A DNA stretch of 42,787 bases from Muribaculaceae bacterium (GTDB taxonomy: Bacteria; Bacteroidota; Bacteroidia; Bacteroidales; Muribaculaceae). This document shows positions 15,360 through 24,574 of this stretch, one piece after another. The notes beneath the pieces are model-generated. The model made no database searches. It saw only the letters and a list, made by a program, of their open reading frames with translations, and was not told where the DNA came from. The position numbers and the translations under genes were made by a program. The DNA lies in the NCBI GenBank assembly GCA_022509125.1, contig JAFLTU010000006.1, positions 23,740 to 66,526 of the forward strand. The letters are read 5' to 3'. Each line of letters begins with the position of its first letter. Within the stretch, counting starts at the first letter, position 1.

Positions 15360-17978
15360 TTACGGGTCTTCTGTTTCCGCTTCTTCTCCGGTGACGATCT
15401 CATAGAGTATCTTCGCTCCTCTGTCACCTGTAATGCCGTCTGGATAGGTGGATTGAAGTTCCCCTTCGAATTCCACCATCTTATTGTTAAGTTTAAAGGA
15501 GAAAGGAAGATTGCCGTTTCCTAAGGGCATACTCTCCTCAATATCTTCAGTATTCAAGATGATGTTGTCATTGAGGAAAAATATCCATCTTGCCGGAGTT
15601 ATGCAATAATAACCATATCGGGCAAGCGCTTCCATATCGTTTCCGGAATTATACTCATCTATCAAAGCATAGAAATCTTCCGCCGAATCGATTCCGGAAG
15701 GCTTCTGAAGCCCCAGCAGGGTTTGAAGATCATCTGAAGATACTATAGTCAATTCCGTTTTGTCATACTGAATAAGAGTCAAAGTATAGGAATCTAAATT
15801 TCCGAGTTGGAGATTGAAGTCCACTCCGTAAAGAGCTCCTTGGAGGTCGGTGGTCGTGACGGTGATGTTACGACGCAGCGGGAAGATCCAGGCGCCCGTT
15901 TCCTCGGAGCCAAATTGGCCTAAAGCGCTTGTCTGGTTGGATTTAATTGCCTTTAGAAGATTCATGAAGTCATCTTGGGAATATAAACCCGATATTCTAT
16001 TGGAAACTATACTATATAGCCCTTCGGCAGTAACGTTTTCTCCTCCCGGATTTCCAATCACTTTCACAGTCACTGTCGCCGGATCATATGCAAATTTGAA
16101 ATTAGGATTTGAATAATCGGGAGGTATCATCTGGCCCACTATGGATTCATAGTTAAGAGTGAGGTCATCGGTGATCTTGAAGATCCATTGTTGGTCATCA
16201 TCATTCCAGGCGCCATAGATGAATTGCTGCCAGAAATTGTTTTGATAGGCTGTAATAAGCTCGTTGAAATCCACAACTTTTTCCACACCCTGATTGGCCT
16301 CTGTCTGCACAATTTTGGTCAGGGTGGAACTTGCGATTCCCATCGACACCTTTGTGCCGTCGGGCATCAGATAATATTCATCACGGTTGCGGAAATCGAA
16401 GTTGAAGTTAGGTGTGTAAGTCGTTTCTCCATTTACTCCCAATTCCGTGCCGGGTATGCCGGGTATCATTTGGCCTACTATCTTGGATGCCTCGAACTCA
16501 AGGTTTCCGGTATTGATCATGAATTTCCATAGCCCGGTTTCTTCGTTCTCTATATACCCATACTTATGAAGCCAGAAATCATTGTTACGTTTGTAGTATT
16601 TAATAAGTTCATAAAGGTCGTCCTCTGAATAGATCCCCGACTGCTTGGCCATAGGATAGAATGTGCCCTTATAAACCCAAGGTTCCACTGTCACCGGTGC
16701 GAATTCAAGCTCCATTTCTCCCGGCTTCATTTTAGTAGTGAGGGTTATCACCTTGCCAGCATCGAAATTGAGGGTTTGCAAGGATTGGGGCTGATCCTCC
16801 CCATTGTCCATATACATAGTCACCGGAACGTTTCCCGAGAAATAAATCGAGTCCTGGTGTTCGTAACCCGTATTCAATCCTCCGTTTACATCGTCCTGTG
16901 GCACCGCGATCACTATCCTCGGTCGCTGGGTAGTTCCCTGTCTGAGTTTCTGCGGCACGAAAACAAAATCCTGAGTGGTGTAGGTGGTATTGCCGGTCGA
17001 GGTGTCCTCATCTATATCGGCCCAGTGGTAAAAGTTACCGTATAGGTCGGGGGTATTATAATCCTCGTCTGCTTCCGATCTCACCATTCTGAAATCCTGA
17101 TATGGCACACTGAGGGTAGGACTGATGGTGGATGTATTTGTTCGCGTCTGAAACAACAATTCTCCCGAAAGACGCATGTAGGTCACCGGATCAAGAAGTA
17201 TATCGGTGATTTTAACTGATGCGTGTTCAAGATTAATGGTCAGTGTTTCCGTTTCCTGCTCCGCATTGTTAGGTTCCACCACCACATTCAATATCAGGCG
17301 ACACATCCGGTGGGTCAGGTTGAAGTTTATAAGATAGGTTCCGGTCTTTTCCAAGGTTTTACCCCACAAGAGGTCGTTGGTCCCGTTTTCCCTATCGAAG
17401 ATTCCGGCCTTATAGGGATTTTCAGGGTATCGTTCCTTAATGTTGACGATCGAGTCAACGGCATTATTAGTGCCGTTGTAGCTGGTTGATGTCGCACTAG
17501 TGGTCAGGATTGGGCGATACATGAAATTATCGAGCACCAAAGGGGAGGGTGTAGTAGAAGGATACACGAAAATGCCGTCATCGGATGAAGTGCCGGTATT
17601 AGTCGGCGACCACACCAATTCCTTAGGAGCCTCCGGAGTGCCGGCATTCACAAATCCTGTCGTCTCCGAACCCTGATATCCGAAGGTCACATCTCCATAA
17701 TGATACAAGTAGCGATAAACTCCATAAGCATCTGCTCCACTGTAGTAATAAGGATAAGTCAGGGTGAATTTTCCCTGGGTCACAGGACCCCTATCTATCA
17801 GGGTCCGTGTCTGTTCCGGCTCTTCTATCTTTGCCGAAATCATCACCACTCCATCCTTCATCACAGGATCGCCGGGGATTCTCAGGTCATCGTCCTTACA
17901 CGACCCGGCCATCACCATGGTCAAGAGCGCGCCCGTGGCTATATATGAGAATAATTTATTCATCTTAGATTCAATCAT
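15360..17978 (-). CDS. Fimbrillin-like lipoprotein with four tandem C-terminal modules
   Basis: From ATG 17978 (AGAGGGG lies just upstream) it has 872 residues; the ATG at 17963 is a possible inner start. The lipid site is VMAGSCKDDD. The N-terminal fimbrillin region includes EQTRTLIDRG and INFNLTHRMCRLILNV and ends at VTVEPWVYKG. The C-terminal half is four related modules starting near coordinates 16645, 16290, 15993 and 15697. Each reads roughly SGIYSxxDFxxLIxxY, then a YG turn, then W-x-F, then a NITL-like strand; modules three and four are about 99 residues apart. I do not recognise the module. It is likely a stacked binding or stalk domain of a tip subunit. Confidence 0.75.
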   Translation of the reverse strand: MIESKMNKLFSYIATGALLTMVMAGSCKDDDLRIPGDPVMKDGVVMISAKIEEPEQTRTLIDRGPVTQGKFTLTYPYYYSGADAYGVYRYLYHYGDVTFGYQGSETTGFVNAGTPEAPKELVWSPTNTGTSSDDGIFVYPSTTPSPLVLDNFMYRPILTTSATSTSYNGTNNAVDSIVNIKERYPENPYKAGIFDRENGTNDLLWGKTLEKTGTYLINFNLTHRMCRLILNVVVEPNNAEQETETLTINLEHASVKITDILLDPVTYMRLSGELLFQTRTNTSTISPTLSVPYQDFRMVRSEADEDYNTPDLYGNFYHWADIDEDTSTGNTTYTTQDFVFVPQKLRQGTTQRPRIVIAVPQDDVNGGLNTGYEHQDSIYFSGNVPVTMYMDNGEDQPQSLQTLNFDAGKVITLTTKMKPGEMELEFAPVTVEPWVYKGTFYPMAKQSGIYSEDDLYELIKYYKRNNDFWLHKYGYIENEETGLWKFMINTGNLEFEASKIVGQMIPGIPGTELGVNGETTYTPNFNFDFRNRDEYYLMPDGTKVSMGIASSTLTKIVQTEANQGVEKVVDFNELITAYQNNFWQQFIYGAWNDDDQQWIFKITDDLTLNYESIVGQMIPPDYSNPNFKFAYDPATVTVKVIGNPGGENVTAEGLYSIVSNRISGLYSQDDFMNLLKAIKSNQTSALGQFGSEETGAWIFPLRRNITVTTTDLQGALYGVDFNLQLGNLDSYTLTLIQYDKTELTIVSSDDLQTLLGLQKPSGIDSAEDFYALIDEYNSGNDMEALARYGYYCITPARWIFFLNDNIILNTEDIEESMPLGNGNLPFSFKLNNKMVEFEGELQSTYPDGITGDRGAKILYEIVTGEEAETEDP

Positions 17979-17991
17979 TGGGTTCCCCTCT

Positions 17992-19446
17992 TTAGTCTTC
18001 CGGCTCCGGTTGCGGAGATTCGAGAGGGTCATCTTTTCGGAGGCCCATGTTGCTATTATACCATTGCTCCCAGTCTGTCACATTCGCGTTAAGCAATACG
18101 GCCTTCGCCCCATAGCGTGGGATATAGAGACTCAGATGCTGGAGTTCACCTTGGCCGATGCTCAGTTTTCCGCTGCCGATGAGCCCGGAGGAACTGTTGC
18201 CTGTAAAGACATAGACCTTCGGCACATCCCCTATGTTCTGACGGAAATAAAATCTCAGGAAATTAAGGTCGGTCCATATCTGGCCCTGAGGAAATTCATT
18301 ATCTCCAATTGGATAATCCTGTCCGGAGGGGATAAGCGCGCTTAGGGTTATCTTCCAACATTCGTCATATTCCGGCAACTCCTGGGCCTCCGCGTCGCGG
18401 ATATAATCAGAGACTCTCACTGTCACTTTGGGTGGCAAACCGTTTGTCTCCGGGTAATCTTCCGCTGTGGGCATATACATAGTGACATCGGTGCGCGGAG
18501 TTGTGGTCACAACGGAAGTCACCGGGGCCGAGTCTGAGCTACGGCCTCCATACCAGTTCACGCTGTAACGATTATAAACGTTTCTGACCACTCCCTTTAT
18601 CAGTGCATCCGCCGGGAATCCTGACCTGAAGGGCACTTTCTTGTTCCCCTCCATGATCGAATCATTGGGATTATAGACAGGCACATAAAGGGTGACTTTA
18701 AGATAAGAGGCTAGATGGAATAGTTTGAATTTCAGACGCTGGCCTGATTTTGCACTCGAATGGTAGGCCCCGATAAAATTCGATTTTCTTAGGGCTTCCT
18801 TCGTGGTCTGGTCGGTCTCCACTTTGAAATCCACATTCCCCGTCTCATCGAAGGGCAAGATGTTGTTGTAGGGATAATATAGGGCATAGAGTACGTAGCC
18901 TGTGTTGTTCTTACCCCAAAATTTAATGTGGTCCCAGTTCATCTTCTTCAATGTGTCGGTGGGAAAGAAATTATAACCCCCCGGTTCATCTTCCCACACC
19001 GCTGAATATCTATTCTGATAATAATAGCGGTAGAGGTTAGGATATCCCTCGGCAAAACGCTCCCTCATGTCTTGGTTCATATTCTCAGGGAAATTTTCGG
19101 GCGAAACACCCTGAAAGGGCACGAGTTTGCCCGACACCAGCTGCGAGAAGAAAAGCGTGTCGACTCTGCCGCCGGGTTCATTGTGGAACATGTCGTCGAG
19201 AAGCAGGGCCACCTCATTGAGGTCTTTATGGTTTGCGGGGTCTTCTATTTCGATCTCAATGTCTCCTTCTCCCTCTTGTCCCTCTTCGGGTGAAAGTCCA
19301 TCTTCGTCGGCAAACATAGCGCTAACACCCTCAAGAGCCACAAGATCTCTCTCGGGCATCTCGGGACTCTCCTCCCTGTCTATACACCCGGAGAGAAAGG
19401 TCAAAACTAAGGCTGTCAGACCTGTGTAAAGAATCTTTTTATTCAT
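17992..19446 (-). CDS. Fimbrillin family lipoprotein (Mfa-like)
   Basis: A 484-residue lipoprotein with signal TFLSGCIDRE. It starts at ATG 19446, overlapping the preceding gene's end in the sequence ATGAATAA, which suggests translational coupling. An acidic stretch (EGQEGEGDIEIEIED) follows near residue 58. Fimbrillin hallmarks are present: VLYALYYPYNN, the strand FKLFHLASYLKVTLYVP, and the domain end LLNANVTDWEQW. No extra C-terminal module follows, so it is a plain two-domain pilin-like subunit. Its position suggests a minor or tip-proximal subunit; which of Mfa3-5 or FimC-E it replaces is unclear. Confidence 0.78.
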   Translation of the reverse strand: MNKKILYTGLTALVLTFLSGCIDREESPEMPERDLVALEGVSAMFADEDGLSPEEGQEGEGDIEIEIEDPANHKDLNEVALLLDDMFHNEPGGRVDTLFFSQLVSGKLVPFQGVSPENFPENMNQDMRERFAEGYPNLYRYYYQNRYSAVWEDEPGGYNFFPTDTLKKMNWDHIKFWGKNNTGYVLYALYYPYNNILPFDETGNVDFKVETDQTTKEALRKSNFIGAYHSSAKSGQRLKFKLFHLASYLKVTLYVPVYNPNDSIMEGNKKVPFRSGFPADALIKGVVRNVYNRYSVNWYGGRSSDSAPVTSVVTTTPRTDVTMYMPTAEDYPETNGLPPKVTVRVSDYIRDAEAQELPEYDECWKITLSALIPSGQDYPIGDNEFPQGQIWTDLNFLRFYFRQNIGDVPKVYVFTGNSSSGLIGSGKLSIGQGELQHLSLYIPRYGAKAVLLNANVTDWEQWYNSNMGLRKDDPLESPQPEPED

Positions 19447-20968
19447 CAAGTAATGTATCCTCCAGGACTGTCCCGGTAGTGTGGCCCTCCACCCAGTCTT
19501 CTATCTGGGCATAGGCGCCTACATCAAGGGCATCCCTCAGTTTAATCGTTATAAATGTGTTGGTGTTTCGGAACATTGAACTCAGGTTGCCGATCTGAGT
19601 GTCTTTCACTGCCGCCAGTTGGCCGTTATCTCCGCTAACCATATAAAGTTTCAGATAATAAGCCTGCAATTCCTGATTCTCGGTAAACTCTCCTTGGTCG
19701 TCAAACATGGGAAACTCCACCATATAACGGCTTTCCGGCAGATAGAAATATCCTGTGGGCAACTCTCCCGGATCTCCTTGCACGGCATTGCCCGAAGAAT
19801 TTTCCGGCACTTCCCAGGGTTCATTTGAATCCTCCACCAGTTCTATCACTCCGTAGCGCTTCCCGTTGTCCATGACTTCCCCCTCAGGGTCGTAGGCAAA
19901 GGCATCGGAAGGAACCGTATAATCATTCATCCACCCGTAGCTCGTGCTGAATGCGAGATTTTCATCCGGTTTCGGAAAGCCATAGGAAGCCTCTGAAACT
20001 TTCGAGAGCCAGTCGATCCACCAGATCTTTTTCAATGCACCGAAATCTTTATAGAGGTCTTTGCCTCCCACTTGTGCGAATAAAAACATATCGGAGGCCA
20101 TGCCGCCAAGCTTAAACGACAGAATTTTCACCGGGTCGGGGCGATAGTTCTGAAATGTGAAGCGTATCTTCGTAGCTGCCGGCACAAGATACATCATTCC
20201 ATCTAAGAAATTGATGCCTGCAGTTGATTTCCCCGTTGCTATGTCTTCCCCTGAGGCCATCTCCACCTCATAGTAGGAAGTGTAAGGCAGGAAAATCACG
20301 TTGCGCTCTCCTCCGCCGCTAAGTTGCTGGGAAGTCTGCAAATAAGTGGGAGTGTAGTAAAGCGTGTTGACCAACGCCTCAAACTCTGCTCCCTTGGGAT
20401 CGTCTTCTTCCGGCGCCAGCAAGGGATAGTCAAGATTGGCTATGTAGTCGGCTCCGTAATAATTAAGAAAATCATGGAGCGTCATCCCCTCTTCTATACC
20501 ATCCGGCAATTGCATGTCGGTCTGAAATTTAATATCTTCCACCATTGTTTCGTTGGCCACAAGATAGAATTTCTTCAAGCCCGGCACGGTGTTGCGTGTT
20601 ATGATCCAGCGGAAGGTGGAAGCCATCTCTCCTCCTCCTCCAAACATGTCGCCCGATTGGGGATTGCCCTGAAAGTTGAAATATTGGTTGTATTCAACGT
20701 AACATTCGGTCGTCCCATCGTCAAGCTCCACCTCATTGAGGATAATTATGCGCAATGACTTTATCATTTCAGTCACATCCTCTGAAGCCACGCCTAAAGT
20801 CAAGGGCGAAATATTGAGGCTTATCCGCGGACTCTGGGTCAGGATTTGTTCCTCCTCAGGAGTCTCAGGCGTATCTTCGCTGCGACAGCCACTGATCATC
20901 AGAACAATACCTGCAGCTAAGAAAGGCAGACGGCTGAAAAATGATTTATGTCTCGTTAGTTGATTCAT
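19439..20968 (-). CDS. Fimbrillin-like lipoprotein subunit
   Basis: A 509-residue lipoprotein with SPII site VLMISGCRSED. Early strands ISLNISPLTLG and SLRIIILNE and the segment KKFYLVANETMV are typical of FimA/Mfa1-type pilins, where the second N-terminal strand precedes a Val-Ala-Asn motif. Later segments, such as YYLKLYMVSGDN followed by SSMFRNTNTFITIKLRD, resemble the pilin C-terminal domain (NTxYxV/I motif). Directly follows the anchor gene with a 68-bp gap. With the upstream Mfa1-like gene broken, this pilin-like protein might serve as an alternative shaft subunit, which is speculation. Confidence 0.75.
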   Translation of the reverse strand: MNQLTRHKSFFSRLPFLAAGIVLMISGCRSEDTPETPEEEQILTQSPRISLNISPLTLGVASEDVTEMIKSLRIIILNEVELDDGTTECYVEYNQYFNFQGNPQSGDMFGGGGEMASTFRWIITRNTVPGLKKFYLVANETMVEDIKFQTDMQLPDGIEEGMTLHDFLNYYGADYIANLDYPLLAPEEDDPKGAEFEALVNTLYYTPTYLQTSQQLSGGGERNVIFLPYTSYYEVEMASGEDIATGKSTAGINFLDGMMYLVPAATKIRFTFQNYRPDPVKILSFKLGGMASDMFLFAQVGGKDLYKDFGALKKIWWIDWLSKVSEASYGFPKPDENLAFSTSYGWMNDYTVPSDAFAYDPEGEVMDNGKRYGVIELVEDSNEPWEVPENSSGNAVQGDPGELPTGYFYLPESRYMVEFPMFDDQGEFTENQELQAYYLKLYMVSGDNGQLAAVKDTQIGNLSSMFRNTNTFITIKLRDALDVGAYAQIEDWVEGHTTGTVLEDTLLDE

Positions 20969-21036
20969 TAATTCCGGTTTTTTCCAATAAATGAAGGATG
21001 AGGCATGAGAGAAAAAATTTCAAGCCTACGACTCAA

Positions 21037-22100
21037 TCAGTCTCCGAGTCCGTAGTCGTTCAAGACTATCCTCCATGCATTGATATAGATGTATGTGCTG
21101 ACCCACCTCTGGTTTTCATCAACGAAGAATGTGAGGATATACTCATCTTCCCGATCGAGGAATTCCTGGTCGCTCATCTCATGGTTGTAGGCCAGTTGAT
21201 AATACTCTTTCGACAACAGAGCATATTGGATCACCGGGATTTTGTTGATCACTTTCTTGTTGGCCTTGAGGTCGGTCACAGTCAGGAAAAATTCCTTGGA
21301 ATGGTCGGCCATCATACGCGACACGCTCAGGTCCGCTATAACTCCCTGGGTGCTCACCAGATTGTTCATCCCGTCGCTGTCGGGCCTGTTTACATCCGCA
21401 ATGCCCGGCAGAAGATCCCATTGTTGATACACCACCTCCGTAGATCCTATCAGACTATTGTCGTAGGCAAGTTCTCCGTCGCTGTCAGTTATATTAAACT
21501 GAAATTGCTCCGGATCCATGTCTTCGGCCGACAATTGTTGAAGGATGATGCGGATATGGTTGGTATCTTTGGTGAGATACATCGTGTAGTAATGGCTCGA
21601 GCCGTCTTGAGCATCCGGAAGTTCAACCTCCATGTTCCCGTGGTACATAAAAAAGAGACGCTGGTCGGAAAACACGGGATACTCATCCGTGGAGGTTGTG
21701 TTGAGGGTGCAGGTCAACTCATCGATGGTGGTCACTCCGGGTGTCGGAGTCGGAACCGTAAAGGAGGCCATATCCTCTCCATCGTTGTAGAGTCCACACC
21801 AGGCTACAAGCTGATAGGTGCCCGGCTCGAGATCCAGCTCGAGATTATAGCCCGGCTCCGCCAAGGCTTCTCCTCTGTCGGTGTATTCTTTCACAAACAA
21901 TCCCTTGCTGTCGAACACGTAAAGATTGTAGGAAGTCACCTCTGAGGAAAAGGCATCGGCCCATTTCAAGTTTAGGTCATACACGAAGTTCAGATAATAA
22001 TGCACTTCGCAATCCCCTTCGTCATCGAAGACGGGATTGTGGCATGAACTCATCAGTAACGCCGTGGCTGCCGGTAGTAAAAGAATTTTTTTAATTTCAT
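21037..22100 (-). CDS. FimB/Mfa2-family fimbrial anchor, signal peptide out of frame
   Basis: The open frame from 22053 encodes 338 residues of a FimB/Mfa2 family protein, which anchors the pilus to the outer membrane and ends elongation. Typical features are CEVHYYLNFVYDLNL, VTSYNLYVFDSKG, the GTYQLVAWCG strand and HIRIILQQLS. The frame begins MSSCHNP, with the lipobox Cys but no signal peptide. Immediately upstream, ATG at 22100 starts MKLKK, then runs out of frame after an A7 tract (plus-strand T7, 22086-22092). One more A would give a normal signal ending ALLMSSC. The gene is therefore off as read: a phase-variable tract, a recent mutation or a sequence error. Upstream in-frame codons offer no ATG. 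Confidence 0.85.
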
Positions 22101-22151
22101 TGGATTACTCTCCATTCAATTTAGCTTACTTTTCAATTTCAGCTTTGAGGT

Positions 22152-22990
22152 TTACCACTCGAACTCATAGGAGTCGGTCACCAGACGCCATGAAAGAACT
22201 TCGATCTTGGCTGAAAGGTTGTTGCCGTCAGGGGCAGTGGGTTCCGGATAGATTTTTTCATTAGGATCCCAAACCGGAGTGCCCAGACCTTTCAGTTTGT
22301 CAACTGTGGTAGAATAGATATGGTTTCTCACAACCCCATAGTAACCGGGAAAGTCCAATGCGCCGAAATGTCTAAGGGTGAGATAATAGTAAGTGTAGCC
22401 ATTATTCCAGATCATTGCATCTCCGAATACACTCTCTATATATGCATTGATGGAATTGGAATTCACCACTGTATAGTCGTCCGGGGTGGCATTTTCCGGT
22501 TTCTAGTTGTTGCTGAGGTGATACCATGTCAATCCGGCTGCATTCAGGGTAGGACTGTTGGCTGCTGTGCCCTCGGCTGATGTCAACACAGCGTAGGAGG
22601 TGTAGTTGGGGGTTTTGGAGAAGAGAGGGCTCTTACTGTAGAATTGTGAACTGGTTTCGAAGGTGATCTGCTCGCCGCTGATATGGGTATAGTGAGGCAC
22701 AAATGAATCTCCGGCTGTTTCCCTTTCGCTCTCGTTGTCGATGTAATAGAGATCAAGCATGGATGCGGCAAGGTTTGCGAGACCCGGTAACGTGAAATAG
22801 ATGCCGTTCCAGTCTGCCACCGTAATTTCCTCTCCGTCTTCGTTCACCAGCTGGGCGGCGAAAATCACCGATAACCTCTGATTTCCGGTTCCGTTCCGTC
22901 GCCCGTTCCGGCAGGACCCACCGACGGTTCGTTGGATGAGCAACTTGCCAGAATAGCTCCGAGCAAGATGGGGGTAAATAATTTTTTCAT
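22152..22990 (-). pseudogene. Mfa1-like major fimbrillin, disrupted by frameshift and amber codon
   Basis: ATG 22990 starts an intact lipoprotein signal (MKKLFTPILLGAILASCSSN). The frame ends in TGA at about 22867, while the continuing coding frame (LSVIFAAQLVNEDGEE) is offset by one base, so a frameshift lies roughly at 22865-22895. That frame is open to TAG at 22503-22505 and then resumes in the same frame to 22152. The last part has the Mfa1 C-terminal pattern YYYLTLRHFG, GVVRNHIYSTTVDKLKGLG and LSAKIEVLSWRLV. The whole is about 275 residues, short for a major pilin, so an internal deletion is possible. Upstream DUF3575/DUF3868 genes are intact. Confidence 0.85.
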
Positions 22991-23091
22991 TTTATGATGT
23001 TGGTTTAATTTTCTTTTGTATGATATTTAAAGATGGCCTCTCGGGGACGCGACCTTTTAATAAAATAGAGGGGAATAAAATGGTTTGTCCC

Positions 23092-24555
23092 TTATTTCCC
23101 AAGAATAGCTTTGAAACGCTCGATCATCACGTCGGTGCCCTCCAGGCCTGATGCCTTTGCAACTTCAAGCAGGGTCAGACCCTCTTCGTAATTTCCTTGC
23201 ATGCCTTTCAGGATGCCGCGTGCATAGACGGCACGTGGAGAATCACCGGCCTTGGCAAGATATCTCTCCGCATAATTGAGGTCGCCTCGCGAAAGGGCAT
23301 TGTTGGCTGCATTCAGATTCGCGATCTCATCTTCGGGATACATCCTGACGGCGATTTCAAACACTTCATTGTATTCTTCGCTTCCCGCCGGCAAAGCAGC
23401 CGCAAGCCTATACATCTCGCTAAGCGACAGCTTCTGAGGCTTCGTCTTTATGATCTCGGCGATCTCGGCGATGTTTGTGAATTCCCTGATTTGATATTGA
23501 ATCAGATAGTCGGAATGGCGCAACGCCGGATAAACGTTTCTCAGCAACCATTCATATTCCTTGGGGAAATCGGTCTTGATTTTAGAATTGCGGGCATAGG
23601 GCTCTATGTTCGAGTTCACAATCGCCAGAATCTCATCTTTGTGGGCTATATTATTGTTTTCCAGCCATTCCCTCAAACCTTTCCAGTCCACAGGATCATA
23701 ATCGGTCTGAATAAAGTCTTTCGGGAATTTATAAAGATTGGTCACATATTCTTTCAGAGCGATTGTTCTGTTTTTTGCAAGATAAACGTTGTTGTCGTAG
23801 GGGCCTTCCGGCGAAGCGGTACCCGCGATATGGATGCTAGTCACAGTGATGTCGGGATCATTCTTCACAGAATCGATTGTGGCGATGATTTTACCAAGCT
23901 CGTAGGTGTTGTTACGGTATTCCGGATAGATCACAATCTTATTTACGGGGAAATCCACGTAGGCACGTCCGCTAAGTTCGCGCACCTTCACCCCTTCGTC
24001 GATTGCAGCCATATATAGCAGCTGCGGAGCTTCCATCTCCGGGGTGAGCGGCTCGCTATAGGCCACGAGCATCTCCGACAGAGACTCTCCCTCGTTGCAG
24101 CCGGCGCAACCATAGAAATCTTTCTTCACCATCAGATAGGAATTCTGCAGACCGTCGGTGAATTCGAGATGCTGTTCGTAGGCCACCGGGGCCATATCCT
24201 TTTTATATTTCAAGGCTATCTCATTGTCGGGCCCAACGGTCTTCAAGATGCCTCGCTGATGCTGGATCCAGGCCCTCTTTCCATAGACCGCTACCGGTGT
24301 CAATGAAATAGTGTCGCCTCCGGCTACTACAAGAGGGGTAAACACTGCAGCCTGGTCGCTCTTCAAACTTAAATCGTTGAAGTCAAAATCAATACCTACA
24401 GTCAGAAGACTTCCGTTTCTCACAAGAGAGGGCGAGGTCAGGAAATATCCGGCCCCTGCATTATCCTGGGCCTTTGCCGGAGCAAACATCAGCATACACA
24501 GGAGGCTGACACCTATTATTCTGGTTTTTGATATTATATTATAAAGTGGTTTCAT
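23092..24555 (-). CDS. DUF3868 protein with OmpA-like domain, pilus-locus partner
   Basis: A 487-residue exported protein with a signal peptide ending APAKAQ. The N-terminal ~200 residues match the DUF3868 pattern found beside type V pilus genes, including a CAGC pair in FYGCAGCNEGE that may form a disulfide. An OmpA/MotB-like peptidoglycan-binding segment follows (IHIAGTASPEGPYDNNVYLAKNR). The C-terminal part has TPR-like helices (ANNALSRGDLNYAERYLAKAGD). It probably links the pilus machinery or the DUF3575 barrel to the cell wall. It starts 19 bp after the DUF3575 gene, so the two form a transcription unit. Confidence 0.85.
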   Translation of the reverse strand: MKPLYNIISKTRIIGVSLLCMLMFAPAKAQDNAGAGYFLTSPSLVRNGSLLTVGIDFDFNDLSLKSDQAAVFTPLVVAGGDTISLTPVAVYGKRAWIQHQRGILKTVGPDNEIALKYKKDMAPVAYEQHLEFTDGLQNSYLMVKKDFYGCAGCNEGESLSEMLVAYSEPLTPEMEAPQLLYMAAIDEGVKVRELSGRAYVDFPVNKIVIYPEYRNNTYELGKIIATIDSVKNDPDITVTSIHIAGTASPEGPYDNNVYLAKNRTIALKEYVTNLYKFPKDFIQTDYDPVDWKGLREWLENNNIAHKDEILAIVNSNIEPYARNSKIKTDFPKEYEWLLRNVYPALRHSDYLIQYQIREFTNIAEIAEIIKTKPQKLSLSEMYRLAAALPAGSEEYNEVFEIAVRMYPEDEIANLNAANNALSRGDLNYAERYLAKAGDSPRAVYARGILKGMQGNYEEGLTLLEVAKASGLEGTDVMIERFKAILGK

Positions 24556-24574
24556 CTTTTTCCTTGGATAATGC

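Noticed and set aside
22503..22505. TAG as a reassigned sense codon (code 15 or pyrrolysine)
   Set aside because: UAG recoding is not expected in Bacteroidales hosts, and a frameshift in the same gene favours plain gene damage. No suppressor tRNA or synthetase is seen in the window.
22503..22943. Independent gene starting at TTG 22943
   Set aside because: Its first 15 residues are the out-of-frame reading of a lipoprotein signal region; it is the body of the broken pilin.
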